Source of the DNA: Heliocidaris erythrogramma
Lineage: Eukaryota; Echinodermata; Echinoidea; Camarodonta; Echinometridae
Length of the DNA: 64,000 bases
Assembly (NCBI GenBank): GCA_025617745.1
Contig: CM046870.1
Coordinates: forward strand, 5,829,618 to 5,893,617
Reading direction: 5' to 3'
How positions within the stretch are numbered: the first letter of the stretch is position 1; the number at the start of each line of letters is the position of its first letter. The notes under the pieces were generated by a model. It did no database searches. It saw nothing but the letters and a program-made list of their open reading frames with translations, and had not been told where the DNA came from. The translations under genes and the position numbers were made by a program. This document shows positions 1-12,200 of the stretch, one piece after another.

Positions 1-1331
1 GCTCGAGTCATACGTCTTGATACTAGTATATATTTTATTAATTCAACATTCAATGGTTTGCAGTATACCAAAACGTAAAGAAACTAAACTGAAATGATTT
101 GAAGCGGCACAATTCTGAATACAAATACTATTCTCTGAGTCCTAACAATGATCTAAAAATGACAGATATTTGAATTTGACCTTGTGACCCAGGGGTAAGA
201 TTGAACTTTGACCTGACCTTCACTTCGTGAACTCGACTTAAATTGAAAATATATCATCAAGGCATTCGGGCACCACATACCCGTCAAAGACAAATCGTAT
301 CTAAACAAAGTACTATCCATTATATCTTAAACTTTGACGTTGAATTGACCCCTTCTGACAATGAATGAATGAATGATCTCAGAGATTAGTTCTACTCACC
401 CAACATTAGACATCTAGAACAGTAAATCTAACGTATGCACGGTTATGTACACATGTAACAAATTTGTCCTTTATTTGACCGTTATGACCTAAACGTGACT
501 TTAAATTGCAAAAAGTGCGTTAGAAATAAATTCTACGTCTCGCCAAACCCCTTTTTACATACATCATACATTAGTATGTGACATGTAGTTCAAAAGTTGA
601 GTTTTAATATGGCTACCAGGCGCCATTTTGGATTTATGCAAATTATGAAAATTGCTCAAGGTTGCAATTTGGGCAACAAAGCTGAAATTGTTCTAGGACC
701 ACATAAGATCACAAATCAACAACAAAAAATTCAGTGTACGCAACTTTTCTAGGTTCATGAAATGTCAAGCCGACTATATCCCTTTCTTCCTCGTTTACAC
801 AATACCCCATTTATCCATCGTTGCCTACCAATGCAATTAGGGAGTGGCGTAATGATCCCAACATTTTGAGGTGCTTATCCCGGTGGTTATGGAAAGTAAT
901 ACAGGAACAATTTCTGAATACTTGCGAGCGAAGCGAACGAACAAATTCCCTTCACAGACAACTTTGCTTTTAAAAATTATTTATTATTGCCCCTTTCGTC
1001 AATTACGTTGTTTGTTGTATGTTTTATTTATTTAGGTAGTCCTTTCTATATTCTATGAAATGCACATTATTATGTGTATTTTTGCATGTTTTTTGACAGG
1101 CCTGTGGAAAAAATAAATATATATATTTTTTAATTATTACAATATCAAAGTTGTATTGTATTCAACATCTGTGTATAAGTCGTTTATATTTCTGCAGTTA
1201 TTACATGAAGATTTATATTTTATATCCGAACATTTCCAACACTAGATACAAATCTAGCAATGTATTTTCAATTTTTTAGGATTTATTTATAATTGCTAAA
1301 TTATACAAATAACAAGGCATTAGCGATAATG
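1..1331. other. AT-rich intergenic DNA, no gene seen
   Basis: No open frame with a recognisable product and no clear tandem structure. A few TGACCT-like words (180-360) resemble the core of the neighbouring satellite, so a decayed copy of that repeat is possible. Confidence 0.5.
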
Positions 1332-3389
1332 TGTCTCGCCCACATGCGATAACTAGAAATATCGTGATCTCTGTTGCCATGCAACAGGTCCCCCAAGTGC
1401 ATAAATCTGCATAAGTTATGCTTGCATATATCTACATTACTAATGTTTGGAAAGTGACGTTTACAAAGTTATGTCATAAGATAGTCTTGCGGGTAAACTA
1501 TAATGTTTGACCTGAAATGACCTTTGACCTTATCATGTGACCTCTGATGGCAGCATAACATGCAGGTCCCCCAAGTGCTTCTAAAACCCAAGTTTGGTTG
1601 AAAAGTGAGTGATGGTTGCAAAGTTATCTGTCATAAGAGAGTCTTGCAGGTAAACTTTAACGTATGACCTTTGACCTTATCGTGTGACCTCCAACGGCAC
1701 CATAATAATGCAGGTCCCCTTAGTGCATCTACAACCCAAGTTTGGTTGAAAAGTGAGTGACGGTTGCAAAGTTATGTCATAAGAGAGTCTTGCAGGTAAA
1801 CTTTAACGTATGACCTCAAAAGACCTTTGAACCTATGTGACCTCCAACGGCACCATAACATGCAGGTCCCCTCAGTGCATCTACAACCCAAGTTTGGTTG
1901 AAAAGTGAGTGATGGTTGCAAAGTTATCTGTCATAAGAGAGTCTTGCAGGTAAACTTTAACGTATGACCTCAAATGACCTTTGAACCTATGTGACCTCCA
2001 ACGGCACCATAACATGCAGGTCCCCTCAGTGCATCTACAACCCAAGTTTGGTTGAAAAGTGAGTGATGGTTGCAAAGTTATGTCATAAGAGAGTCTTGCA
2101 GGTAAACTTTAACCTATGACCTTTGACCTTATCGTGTGACCTCCAACGGCACCATAATAATGCAGGTCCCCTTAGTGCATCTACAACCCAAGTTTGGTTG
2201 AAAAGTGAGTGACGGTTGCAAAGTTATGTCATAAGAGAGTCTTGCAGGTAAACTTTAACGTATGACCTCAAAAGACCTTTGAACCTATGTGACCTCCAAC
2301 GGCACCATAACATGCAGGTCCCCTCAGTGCATCTACAACCCAAGTTTGGTTGAAAAGTGAGTGATGGTTGCAAAGTTATCTGTCATAAGAGAGTCTTGCA
2401 GGTAAACTTTAACGTATGACCTCAAATGACCTTTGAACCTATGTGACCTCCAACGGCACCATAACATGCAGGTCCCCTCAGTGCATCTACAACCCAAGTT
2501 TGGTTGAAAAGTGAGTGATGGTTGCAAAGTTATGTCATAAGAGAGTCTTGCAGGTAAACTTCAACCTATGACCTTTGACCTTATCGTGTGACCTCCAACG
2601 GCACCATAATAATGCAGGTCCCCTTAGTGCATCTACAACCCAAGTTTGGTTGAAAAGTGAGTGACGGTTGCAAAGTTATGTCATAAGAGAGTCTTGCAGG
2701 TAAACTTTAACGGATGACCTCAAATGACCTTTGAACCTATGTGACCTCCAACGGCACCATAACATGCAGGCCCCCTCAGTGCATCTACAACCCAAGTTTG
2801 GTTGAAAAGTGAGTGATGGTTGCAAAGTTATGTCATAAGAGAGTCTTGCAGGTAAACTTTAACGTATGACCTTTGACCTTATGTGACCTCCAACGGCACC
2901 ATAACATGCAGGTCCCCTCAGTGCATCTACAACCCAAGTTTGGTTGAAAAGTGAGTGATGGTTGCAAAGTTATCTGTCATAAGAGAGTCTTGCAGGTAAA
3001 CTTTAACGGATGACCTCAAATGACCTTTGACCCTATCATGTGACCTCCAACGGCAACATAACGTCAAGGTACCCTCAGTGCAAATATGACCCAAGTTAGG
3101 TTGTAATCCAAGCAACTGATGTGAAGTTATTTCACAAAAGGGAGTCTTGCAGGTAAACTTTAACGTATGACCTCAAATGATCTTTGACATCATCATGTGA
3201 CCTCCGACAACACAATAACATGGAGATGCCCCTAGTGCTTCTATCACCCAAGTGTGGCTGCCAAAGCAGTAACAGTTGCCAAGTAATGCATCATAAGAGA
3301 GTCTTGCAGGTAAACTTTAACGTTTGTGACGGACGGACGGACGCCATTTGGATCCCTTAGTCTCGCCTTCACCTCCAGTGGGCGAGACA
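1332..3389 (+). mobile_element. Helentron/HINE-like non-autonomous element with satellite core
   Basis: The block begins with TGTCTCGCCCAC (1332-1343) and ends with its exact reverse complement GTGGGCGAGACA (3378-3389). In between lie a tandem array, a short (GGAC)n run near 3334-3345 and a terminal hairpin in which TCTCGCC (3361) pairs with GGCGAGA (3381). Terminal repeat, tandem core, tetranucleotide microsatellite and end hairpin together resemble Helentron-associated or pearl-type elements of marine invertebrates. No protein is encoded, and no target-site duplication is evident. The family name is an inference from architecture. Confidence 0.6.
1556..3325 (+). repeat. Tandem satellite array with 452-bp higher-order unit
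   Basis: About twelve monomers of roughly 140-155 bp share the words GCAGGTCCCC, CCAAGTTTGGTTGAAAAG and GAGTCTTGCAGGTAAACTTT. Monomers recur as a trimer: landmarks at 1710, 2162 and 2614 are exactly 452 bp apart, and adjacent 452-bp units are almost identical. The last two monomers (from about 3060) are more diverged. Each monomer contains TGACCT half-sites in direct repeat. Short open frames here merely reflect the repeat. Confidence 0.85.
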
Positions 3390-3400
3390 AAAATGATGTT

Positions 3401-3984
3401 TAATTAGAATTCTATGTAATAATAAGAAGTACATATCAAAGAGGTTAGCATATCCCAGGTGTTCAGGCAGTGGAATCACACAAAAAATTTCAAAATAATT
3501 TAAATTCAAATGAGGTATTGATGGAGCCCTTATAAAAGGCCGGTGTATTGCGTGGTATTCATCTTTCAAAGTGAAAAGGTAATGGAAGGAAGGGAAGAAG
3601 GGGAAAGAAAAACAACATTTCTTGTCCGAAAGATTACTTTGTGTGAAAGAACAATATTTATTCCTCATGACTCGTTTCTTTCACACCTTCACAAACAGTC
3701 GATCCTGGCCTCACTGTAAAATTCTAGGATGTAGAACACACACGAGGTACACAGTGTACACTATGTATTGTTTGAATACTCTAAAAATACGTATTTTCCA
3801 ACAATATTAACGAATATTGTGCATACTTGGATCGATGAACTGTGAAAATACACAATAAGCAGATTGTCAGCTTCATCTGTAAATTAATGAAGGTGGGGAT
3901 GTGAAATGGTTGTAAATAGACCATCGACCGCGATAGTGAGGGAACTCTTTGACTTGTACTTATTATTACATAGAATTCTAATTA
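3401..3984. mobile_element. MITE-like element with inverted arms of about 45 bp
   Basis: The arm at 3401-3446 (beginning TAATTAGAATTCTATG) returns as an imperfect reverse complement at 3941-3984. The interior has no coding signal. It holds a TATAAAAG word at 3529-3537, but no transcript can be inferred. Superfamily unknown. Confidence 0.55.
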
Positions 3985-4143
3985 TACTTCATTTTTATTT
4001 GTATAATTTCGGAATTTCATTACATAATACTCGTACAAGGCTTCAGAGGTTAGCATCTTCAAAGCAACGAATCACAGAAGATGACACGTTTCCAAAGATG
4101 GAAAGGTTGCGTACGCGACGTCTGCAATGACGTTTATCTCATT

Positions 4144-4207
4144 TATTATTTGTCGGGTATACATTTTACATATTTTAATATGTAAAATGTATACCCGATA
4201 AATAATA
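4144..4207. repeat. Near-perfect 64-bp palindrome
   Basis: Two 31-nt arms (4144-4174 and 4177-4207) are reverse complements with one mismatch, separated by two bases. It is AT-rich around a GC core (TCGGGTATAC / GTATACCCGA). It would extrude as a cruciform or fold as an RNA hairpin. Confidence 0.85.
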
Positions 4208-4269
4208 GGCATGCACAATGTTGATTACCTTGAATCAAATCCTTGATCCATATGGTATCATGCATAAAT

Positions 4270-6160
4270 GCCGTGATGATGAGGCTACGCGAAGAAACTA
4301 CACGTACATGTACCTACATCGATACGAAAGAGTAATATTAGTAACTATTGAATGGATTGGTGAAAGATTAAATTTAAAACTAACACATTTTTTTTTTTTT
4401 TTTTTTGGGGGGGGGGGGGGGGGGGCCAATCGTTCCTATATCTCTCTAAGCTTTCTAGCTATTTACTGTACAATGTACTTGATCTGAGTTCTTTACCCGT
4501 ACGTTTTGAAATTGATTCTTATATATGCTTGTAAAATCTGAATCGTTTTTTATGTAAAAGTGGAACAAATAAAATTCAAACTTCAAACTTCAGAGTAAAT
4601 CTTCATCATTTTCAAAATGCTTTTTGTTGTTAATTGATTTTTTTTTGGGGGGGGGATTTTCCTCATTTTTTTTCCTAAGTTGCTTTTTTGGGGAGTTTCA
4701 TACCGAAATGCGCTAAATCCAAACGTATTCATAAGAAAATTAAAATTTGTTAAATTTATCAAAATTGTACACTGATGATCTAAACGGGTATCCACCACAC
4801 TTGAACAAATTACATAGCTTAAGGGAACACGATAAAAATGAACGAATTCATAAACACCATAGAGGATTTAGTGCCTTTTGGAATGAAACAGTTTTGGATT
4901 TGGTGCCTTTTGGAATTTGATATTTTTTCTTGGATTTAGTGCCTTTTGGGATTAAGCGTAAATTTTGAAGCGAATTTTTTTTCAACTTTCGAAATATATT
5001 TTTTGATGCGATATAGCGCATTTGATTCCCATGTGCGAGATACGCATATTTATCGTATAAAAATCAATTTCGGTCGAAAATGGGTTTAGTCCTTTGTTTA
5101 AGCTCTTCGCGAATCAACATTTAAAGACAGACTATGTCCCATTGCTTCTTATTGACATACAACGGTGGTCAGGAACATCATCAATCTTGTATAAAACACA
5201 AACTTAATCCACATGAAAGCAGCTCTAGACTATTCAATTTCCACATTACCCCTTCATCCATGGTTGACAGTGGGGACAATGAAGGCTGGGGACGCTTGTT
5301 CACCGTCCATTTGGTCACTACACACATTTGAGTTGACACAAAGTTTGTACATTAGTTTTCATAAGTGGAAGATACTAGCATTCCTTTTCTTTGGGAAATG
5401 AATAGATTGGATATTTTTCAGCGTAACAGGAAAATTATCCCCAAGACATATTGCAAAAACTACATTTAATCGAAGAAATATAACAAGAGGGTTAAATTAT
5501 TGAAACTGTTTGGCGTGTTTTTTTATCTGGACCCTAACCCCAAACTGCTTGTGTTGGACATGTTAAATAGGAAGGTCTAAGCAACATCCCTGAACATTTT
5601 GTGCTAGCTGATATGGACTTTTCAAATAATAACTGTTCTGAAATTCATTAAGGGAATATATTACATATGGCTACTTTGGACAATTCAATGAATAATTTGT
5701 CTTTCTTTCGCTTTCGAAGAAAAAAGTACTTTAAAATTAAATATATATTGTTTTGTATATTTTCGTCAGTTGTGCGTATCCAACCAAGCACCGTTGAAGT
5801 AAATCACAAATGAATGTATCAGAACATATACATAAAAAATATGTAATGTCTCGACAAACCTTTAGGACATTTGTCAGGGCCTAGACAAGCTCACTATGAG
5901 GGGAATAAACACTGAAGTAAAACTCCAGGGGCTGTTTCACAAAGCGTTAAGTTTGACTTAAAGTCGCACTTAAATTCCTAGTTGCGTGCGGTATATGACA
6001 CATCACCGCATTGGTCATAACATGCTCAGGGGACGCGCGCTATTGAGTAATCTACCAATGAGATTACGCGTTAAATACCGTATGCGCATTGGCACTTACG
6101 CATGACTTTAAGTCAGACTTAACTCTTTGTGAAACACCCCCAGCACTGTATGACATCCAT
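4270..6160 (+). repeat. Repeat segment A, paralogue of 28090-30480
   Basis: Long stretches match segment B in the same orientation: 4290-4800 with 28105-28600, and 4820-6160 with 29370-30480. Near 4560 it has AATAAAATTC followed by TTCAAAC-type short repeats, a pattern seen at LINE 3' ends. Its short open frames are not conserved between the copies, so no gene is called. A T/G mononucleotide run sits at 4388-4425. Confidence 0.7.
5926..6143. mobile_element. 218-bp MITE with 40-bp terminal inverted repeats
   Basis: The left end CAGGGGCTGTTTCACAAAG and the right end, whose reverse complement is CTGGGGGTGTTTCACAAAG, continue as inverted repeats through GACTTAAAGTC. Segment B has no such element at the matching place (about 30435-30460), holding only about 20 unrelated bases there. 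The insertion therefore appears specific to this copy. Confidence 0.75.
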
Positions 6161-6562
6161 ATCTGATTTCTCCCTTCTTTTATTTAAGTGATCAAATCAT
6201 GACAATCACTCAGCAAATGTTAAAGATGAAGTTGAGTGCTGGTTATGATATTGAATTGTGAAAGAAACCGTCTCAAAGCAATTGGGAAAGGTTGATTATA
6301 TAGCAAATAAAAATTGGTGTTAGCTGTAAGGTTTTTGGAAGAATATTTCAGCTGTTTCTTGTCATATTTTGAGAAAGAATTTGAAGAGCAATCATTTTCA
6401 GGGGACATATCTACTATGAAAATCTTCCAAACTAACGGTAACATAAAAAGCATGTGAAAGCTCAAAATTCTTCTTTACCTTCCCAGAACCCAAGCTTCCC
6501 TTCCCTTCCATTTACCAAGGAGTTATGTGATAACTCCTTGCATTTACTCATTTTCGGACTCA
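6161..6562. other. No gene seen, left flank of FMO duplication
   Basis: Unique-looking AT-rich DNA up to the left breakpoint of the duplicated block. It has no match before 43813. Confidence 0.4.
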
Positions 6563-6653
6563 ATATATATGCAAGGCTGAAATAGAAGGGAGCACGTTTG
6601 TGGTATGTCTGCCTCGATCGGAAGGAAACCCCCGACGGTTATCCACAAAGCCT

Positions 6654-6683
6654 CCCCCTCCCCCCCCCCCCCCCCCCCCCCCC
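6654..6683. repeat. Poly-C run
   Basis: About 30 C in a row, broken once or twice, just inside the duplicated block. Copy 2 has a run of different length at 43905-43930. Such runs are slippage-prone and hard to sequence. Confidence 0.9.
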
Positions 6684-6719
6684 GCGCGTTCCTTTAGAAC
6701 AGACTTTGATTTCGAGCGA

Positions 6720-6930
6720 ATGAGCTGTGTTTTGTAGTATGCAGGCACAAACCCTGGTCAGTCGTAAAAGAGTGTCTGCACTCTACTACCATAGGCCCTG
6801 TACTACAGCTGCTCCTGCCAAGACCAGTAGGTAGCTGGGTTATCAGTCTTCTCTCAGGACACAAACATTTCTGATATTATAATAGCTTAATTTATGGTCT
6901 GTGCTTGCAGACTACTGTATTTGCGTGCCT
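6720..6930. repeat. Upstream repeat with inverted diverged copy in intron 3
   Basis: This stretch (words GCAGGCACAAACCCTGGTCA and GGTCTGTGCTTGCAGACTA) has a reverse-complement relative at about 14670-14857, inside the intron-3 element, at very roughly 80 percent similarity by eye. Copy 2 has lost the middle of it (compare 6807-6876 with 44066). It lies about 400 bp upstream of the FMO start and may overlap the promoter, but no promoter motif can be asserted. Confidence 0.55.
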
Positions 6931-7307
6931 GCACATTATATGAAGGGAAATCTCGCTGTTTGTGTTTGTGTTTGATATTCGAGCCAAGTTCGTGGGGGTC
7001 GACTTTTGTGCTGAAATACATGTTTCCCAATAGTACCAGCGTATACATGTATTCCTACCGAAAAGGTCGACTTTATTTCTTGAGTTGCAAGGGTTAATAA
7101 TCAAGAGTATTTTCTGTGATAACTCCTTGGTCCGATCGAGAGAGATCACCCGGTCGTAGAAGCAGCGAGATACGAAAAACAGGTGGTTCTGGCTCAGTGC
7201 TGCATTCAAAAGCAGATCTATTATCTTTGATGTTTTGTTGGCGTACTACTACATGATCACCTGTATTATTATTGGAACATTACCTTCGAACACGACATCG
7301 GACGGCT

Positions 7308-7419
7308 ATGGCTCTTCGTGTAGCAGTGATCGGTGCAGGAGCCTCGGGTCTTGCTTCCATTAAAACATGCCTAGAAGAAGGATTGCAACCAGTGTGTTAT
7401 GAACGTACGTCTCACATAG
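7308..7419 (+). CDS. FMO copy 1 exon 1 (FAD-binding motif)
   Basis: Codes residues 1-37 plus one base of codon 38. Begins [14 protein letters not shown] and ends at ATAG|gtaagt. The same exon in copy 2 has five extra bases after the ATT codon for I18. Confidence 0.93.
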
Positions 7420-9172
7420 GTAAGTGAAGTCGCTAATTGTGAGGTGAAGATTGATCATGAATCATGTTGTTTCTTAACAGCGAAGTAGATTCGGCTGCAC
7501 TCACTCGAAAGGACCACATCAGGATAGACATGATAGAGTGGTCGCATATTGACCAGTAACGAACATTGCCAATAATGTAATATGGACTGGGCTTGAGAGG
7601 GATACAACATTTATACTAGAATCGTATTGCCCGAGTCTTCGACTCGGGCAATGCGACTTGGCCAATACGATTCTAGTGAGTTCAATTAATTTTGTATCCC
7701 CCAAAAGCAGCCAGTCCAAATCATTATTACTAACAGAATCAGACATCTAAAGCGAAGTCGACAATATTGTAAAAAATACTCTTTATAGCCTGCTTTTGAA
7801 CACGCAAAATCCAATTGACATTCGAAACCGGGCAATAAACAATTTATCGGCCCGCAATTTTGTTGGCTTGTCAAAAGTGGGCAATAAAATGTAAAAATTG
7901 CAATGCTCAGATGTTTGATATGGTTAATAAAACTACATATTTTCTATCGCATGTACTTAAAATCTGCATTAATTTTGTTTATTGTGGATTGCAGTAGTCA
8001 GCAGAAGGGGCAGTAATTATGTATCTTCACCATGAGGATATATCGGCTGAATATGGTTGAATGATATATATAGAGAGAGAGAGAGAGAGAGAGGGGCAAC
8101 AAAATAAGTACACCTGCAGACGTATAGCTGTTGATACCACGCTTTTAATAAGCTTTCGGGCACTTAGCCCTTCTTCGGATTATATATTATATATAAACTC
8201 CTCAAAAAAAGTTTGGAAATCTGACTTTGATCGATCATTTATCCCGAGTCTTAGTGAGTATTGATGTTTGATTGATACCACTGGAAAGATCATTTAATTC
8301 TCTTTAAAATGATACCCTACATGATATGATTATCGTTCACATGGAGGTGCAGTGCCTTGAAATGTGGGGCAAGGTCAAAATTCAAAAGTTTCAAAATGAC
8401 ACAATATTGAAAGTCACTGTTCTTTTTTACCGTGGTGATGGTGTGGGGAGGCATCTCGACTGCAGGAAAAACAGAACTTGTTGTCATTGACGGAAACCTC
8501 ACTTCTCAGAGGTATAGAGACGAGATCCTCCAACCAACAGCTGTCCCGTATTTAAGGAATATGGGGAACGACGCAATCCTGCAAGACGACAACGCGAGAC
8601 CCCACAGAGCGAGACTGGTCCGCAATTTTCTCGAGAGAGAGGATATCACGAGAATGGAGTGGCCTGCATGCAGCCCAGACCTAAACCCCATCGAGCATCT
8701 CTGGGATCAACTCGGCCAGTCTGTACGGAAGAGAGTCACCAATGAAACGACACTGGCAGGACTGCGTCAGATTCTGATTGAAGAATGGAATGCCGTTCCA
8801 CAGCAACGAATCACGAAGCTCATCAGCAGCATGAGGAGGCGGTGCCAGGCGGTGGTGCAAGCACTTGGGTCGTCCACCCGTTACTGAGCCTTGATCATGT
8901 TAATTGATGAAATCAAAGATCTCTGTATGTGACAATAAAGATGAAAATCCATTAAATCAATCCCCTGCCTCTTCATTTTTGATATTTTGTTGTGGTTTAT
9001 GTGGTGATGGTTCTGTGAGTCGTGTTTTGAAATACCCATGCATGCATGTTTGTTTGTTTGTTATGTTTTTGCTTGTACAGAGGTTTGTTTGAATCCATGT
9101 TAATGTTGATGTTAAGATGCATGAAAACAAAATGTTATCTCACAGAACCATCACCACATAAACCACAACAAA

Positions 9173-9261
<89 letters not shown>

Positions 9262-12200
9262 CGTTTGTTTAGCATTATGTCCGAGGACATTTTCGGACAG
9301 AGAACAAAAAAAAAATCATGACAACAATGGTCCTCGGAAGGCGGACAATAGTCCTCGAACGTCGAACAATGAATTTATGCCTTATTCCGTCGACTGTCCG
9401 AGGACGAGTAACAATAGAGGAACAATAGTTGTCCTCGGAAGTAAAGCCATGTAAACGTGGGTGTGTGTGCGTGTGTGTACAGTGATCAGATTAAACTAAA
9501 ATATTTGATGTGATAACGTATAGGACACAATACCTTAGAATTGCCCATTTATCAAAAATGAAGGATACGTGTTTCTTGTTTCTGCCTATACCAAACAGGG
9601 GCCGCATTAATAACAATTTTCGAACATTTTCCCCGACATTTTGTGAACGTGTCTACTCAAAATAAAAGCGGGCTGCAGCCTGCAGCTCCCCCCCCCCCCC
9701 GGTTCCGCGGCCCATGCCAAATGACACAGTCGAAAATCCTACACGTCCTGTATTTGTTAGTGCATGTATTGATAGGCATACAATATGTGCAGACAGTGCA
9801 GTGAAGGTGCAGTCCTTAGTGTTCAATATTTTTCTCTTTGACTTGAAAGATAAAGTTGGGTTTTCACGGGGCACGCGAACGATTCGCGAAGGATGCAAAT
9901 GTTGAAAAAGTGGCAAGGTCCTATATTCGCAGAAGCTTTTCTCCGAATGCGTCGCGACAATGGAGCCATAAACCATTCTTCTCACAACGTATGTTCCAAT
10001 GTCTTGTGTAACGTTGTCGAAATATGGCCATTCCACATACACGAAGAAACGCGCTTACAGGGATATTCATCCGCAGATTGTGGACGTTTTTATGCCCCGA
10101 GAGGGCACCGTGATCGTGAAAGACTCGTGTTTTCTTCTTTGGCGAATTCATCTGTTCACAAGAAGTACGCGAACAATTCGTGAATAGGTCGAGAAATGAT
10201 CGGACGAACTTCGCTGCTTTCGCGAGACATTCTCCAAACTGTCGGAATCTCTTTGGGGTTTCACGAAGATCTTGGTAATATCACGCACGTCGTGAGTAGG
10301 TTGTGCGCATATGACGAAGCTTTTCAGACATTTTCAATAGCAAATCACGAGCAAATAACCACCCGGGACATTGGAACTGTTCGCAAGAAATTTCAAATTG
10401 TTTTAAATTCAGGCCGACCTAAAAACGACTCCCGCGAACAACTGACGCATCTCCGTGCATGTTTGGCGAACTTTTGGAGCCTAAAATACGAATATTGGAC
10501 TTTGCCCTTTTGTCGACATTCGCATCCTTCGCAAGTCGTTCGCGTGCCCCGTGAAAACACAACTTAACAATGATAACACATAGTGATCAAAAGTGGGCAA
10601 ATATGTCTGCGAAGAATACCCCAGTCAAACTGAAGAGTCCGACACCTGGGCTATGTCTTATAAATAAAGATTTGTGATTGATCCAGAATGATCGCAAGTC
10701 CTCTAGTCAAACGCAAACCTGCACCCTGTGTCCCTTTACTACAAAGTTGCGAAACTTGCGATTGATATCAAATTACGATCGATTCGAATCAAACGCAACT
10801 GTTTATGAGACAGGGCCCAGAGTAACATAAGATTAACAGACCGAACATAAAACTTACCTCTCTGAAGTCGGTTTTTCGGTGTGAGTGAGCTATTACTGTT
10901 GATGTCTTATCATATTCTTTCATTTTTCCTATTCCATCACTTATTTTCTTTACTCTTTCAACAAACTTTTTTTGTATAAACCTACCCATTGCGGTATGAT
11001 CCTGACGAAAATTATAGATAAATTATAAATTGCGACATAAAAGGGTACTATAATTGCATCAGGTTCAGCTTAGATGGATATACATTTTAATTTGTAAATA
11101 ATAAAAAAAGGAAAGTACATTATGAGTATGGATATTTTTACAGTCATATATCATAAATATTTACTGTATAGATATATTAGGAATAGGAGACAACTCCCCC
11201 GGTTTACCTCCCTGGCTCAACCTCTGGCTTGACCCTTGACTTTATGTATAACCCCCACTAGTATGCGATCGTATTTCTCTTCATTCCTTTTTAGTTCTCT
11301 TTGCCCCTTACATCTCTTTCTCTAGATACTTACACATGCATGACGTGTTTTATTCACTATCTGCATGATCTGCCACTTTCTTTTTCCTGTCCCCTATTCC
11401 TACTTCTTCCTCCCTTTCTCTTTTCTTTCTACCCCCCCCCCTCTCTCTCTCCCTCTCTCTCTCACTCATTCTCTCTCTTTCTCTCTCAATTTCTCTTTCT
11501 CTCTCTCTCTCTCATTTTCTCTCTTTTTTATCTCTCTCTCTTTCTTTGTCTCTATACTTTTTTCTCTCCCTTTCTCTGTTTTTCTGTCTCCCTCTCTATG
11601 TTTTTCATTGTCACTCTCCCTCTGTCTCTGAGGAATTACTAATATTACCCCTACTATATTTTTTTCTATTTATGGCTCATTTCTTTATGTGTAGGTGGAG
11701 TATGGTATTATTCCGATGATGATCCTCGCTCTGATCCACATGGACCTGGAGCTGTTTACTATGGTCTCCATACCATTGTACCCAAGGAAATGATGGCTTA
11801 TTCGGACTTTCCTCACGCAAAGTCTTTACCGCCTTTCCCCAAGGTAATTCTTACCAAATTCGTCTGACCTGTAATATTATATTAAGCAGCAAAATATTAA
11901 GTAAATTAATGGGCCTCCCGGACTAAAACAAAATAAAATTATTCATGTTTTTGGAGCACAAGTGTCGAAACGAAATAGAATAAAGTCTGATCAGTTTCGT
12001 ATCTAGATAGGTAGGCCTTCCGAGGGGCTTTCATTTTCCCCAAGGTTTGTTCTTCTGAATTTTCGTTCTTCTTAAGGTCCGTGAAGGTTTCATAATTTCG
12101 ATAAGTGACCGAAACACAAATTTCCCATACGAACCTTCAAAAGTGTGAACCTTGGGAATAACGAACATTAAGAATGAATGGACCTTTGCATCCTTCGGAA

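Noticed and set aside
1881..3115. Repeated 62-64 aa open frames
   Set aside because: They lie wholly within the satellite array and repeat with its 452-bp period; no start context, domain or splice signal supports a gene.
1556..3325. CRISPR-like regular repeats
   Set aside because: Whole monomers are similar with no unique spacers, and the window is clearly eukaryotic; this is a satellite.
3525..3545. TATAAAAG as a promoter
   Set aside because: Sits inside a MITE-like element in AT-rich DNA, with no downstream gene.
9653..10567. Open frames of 96-129 aa on both strands
   Set aside because: They arise from the long inverted repeats of a non-coding element; the two strands mirror each other.
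11301..11642. Serine/phenylalanine/leucine-rich open frame of 113 aa
   Set aside because: Translation of a CT microsatellite-like tract; frames in two registers are equally open.
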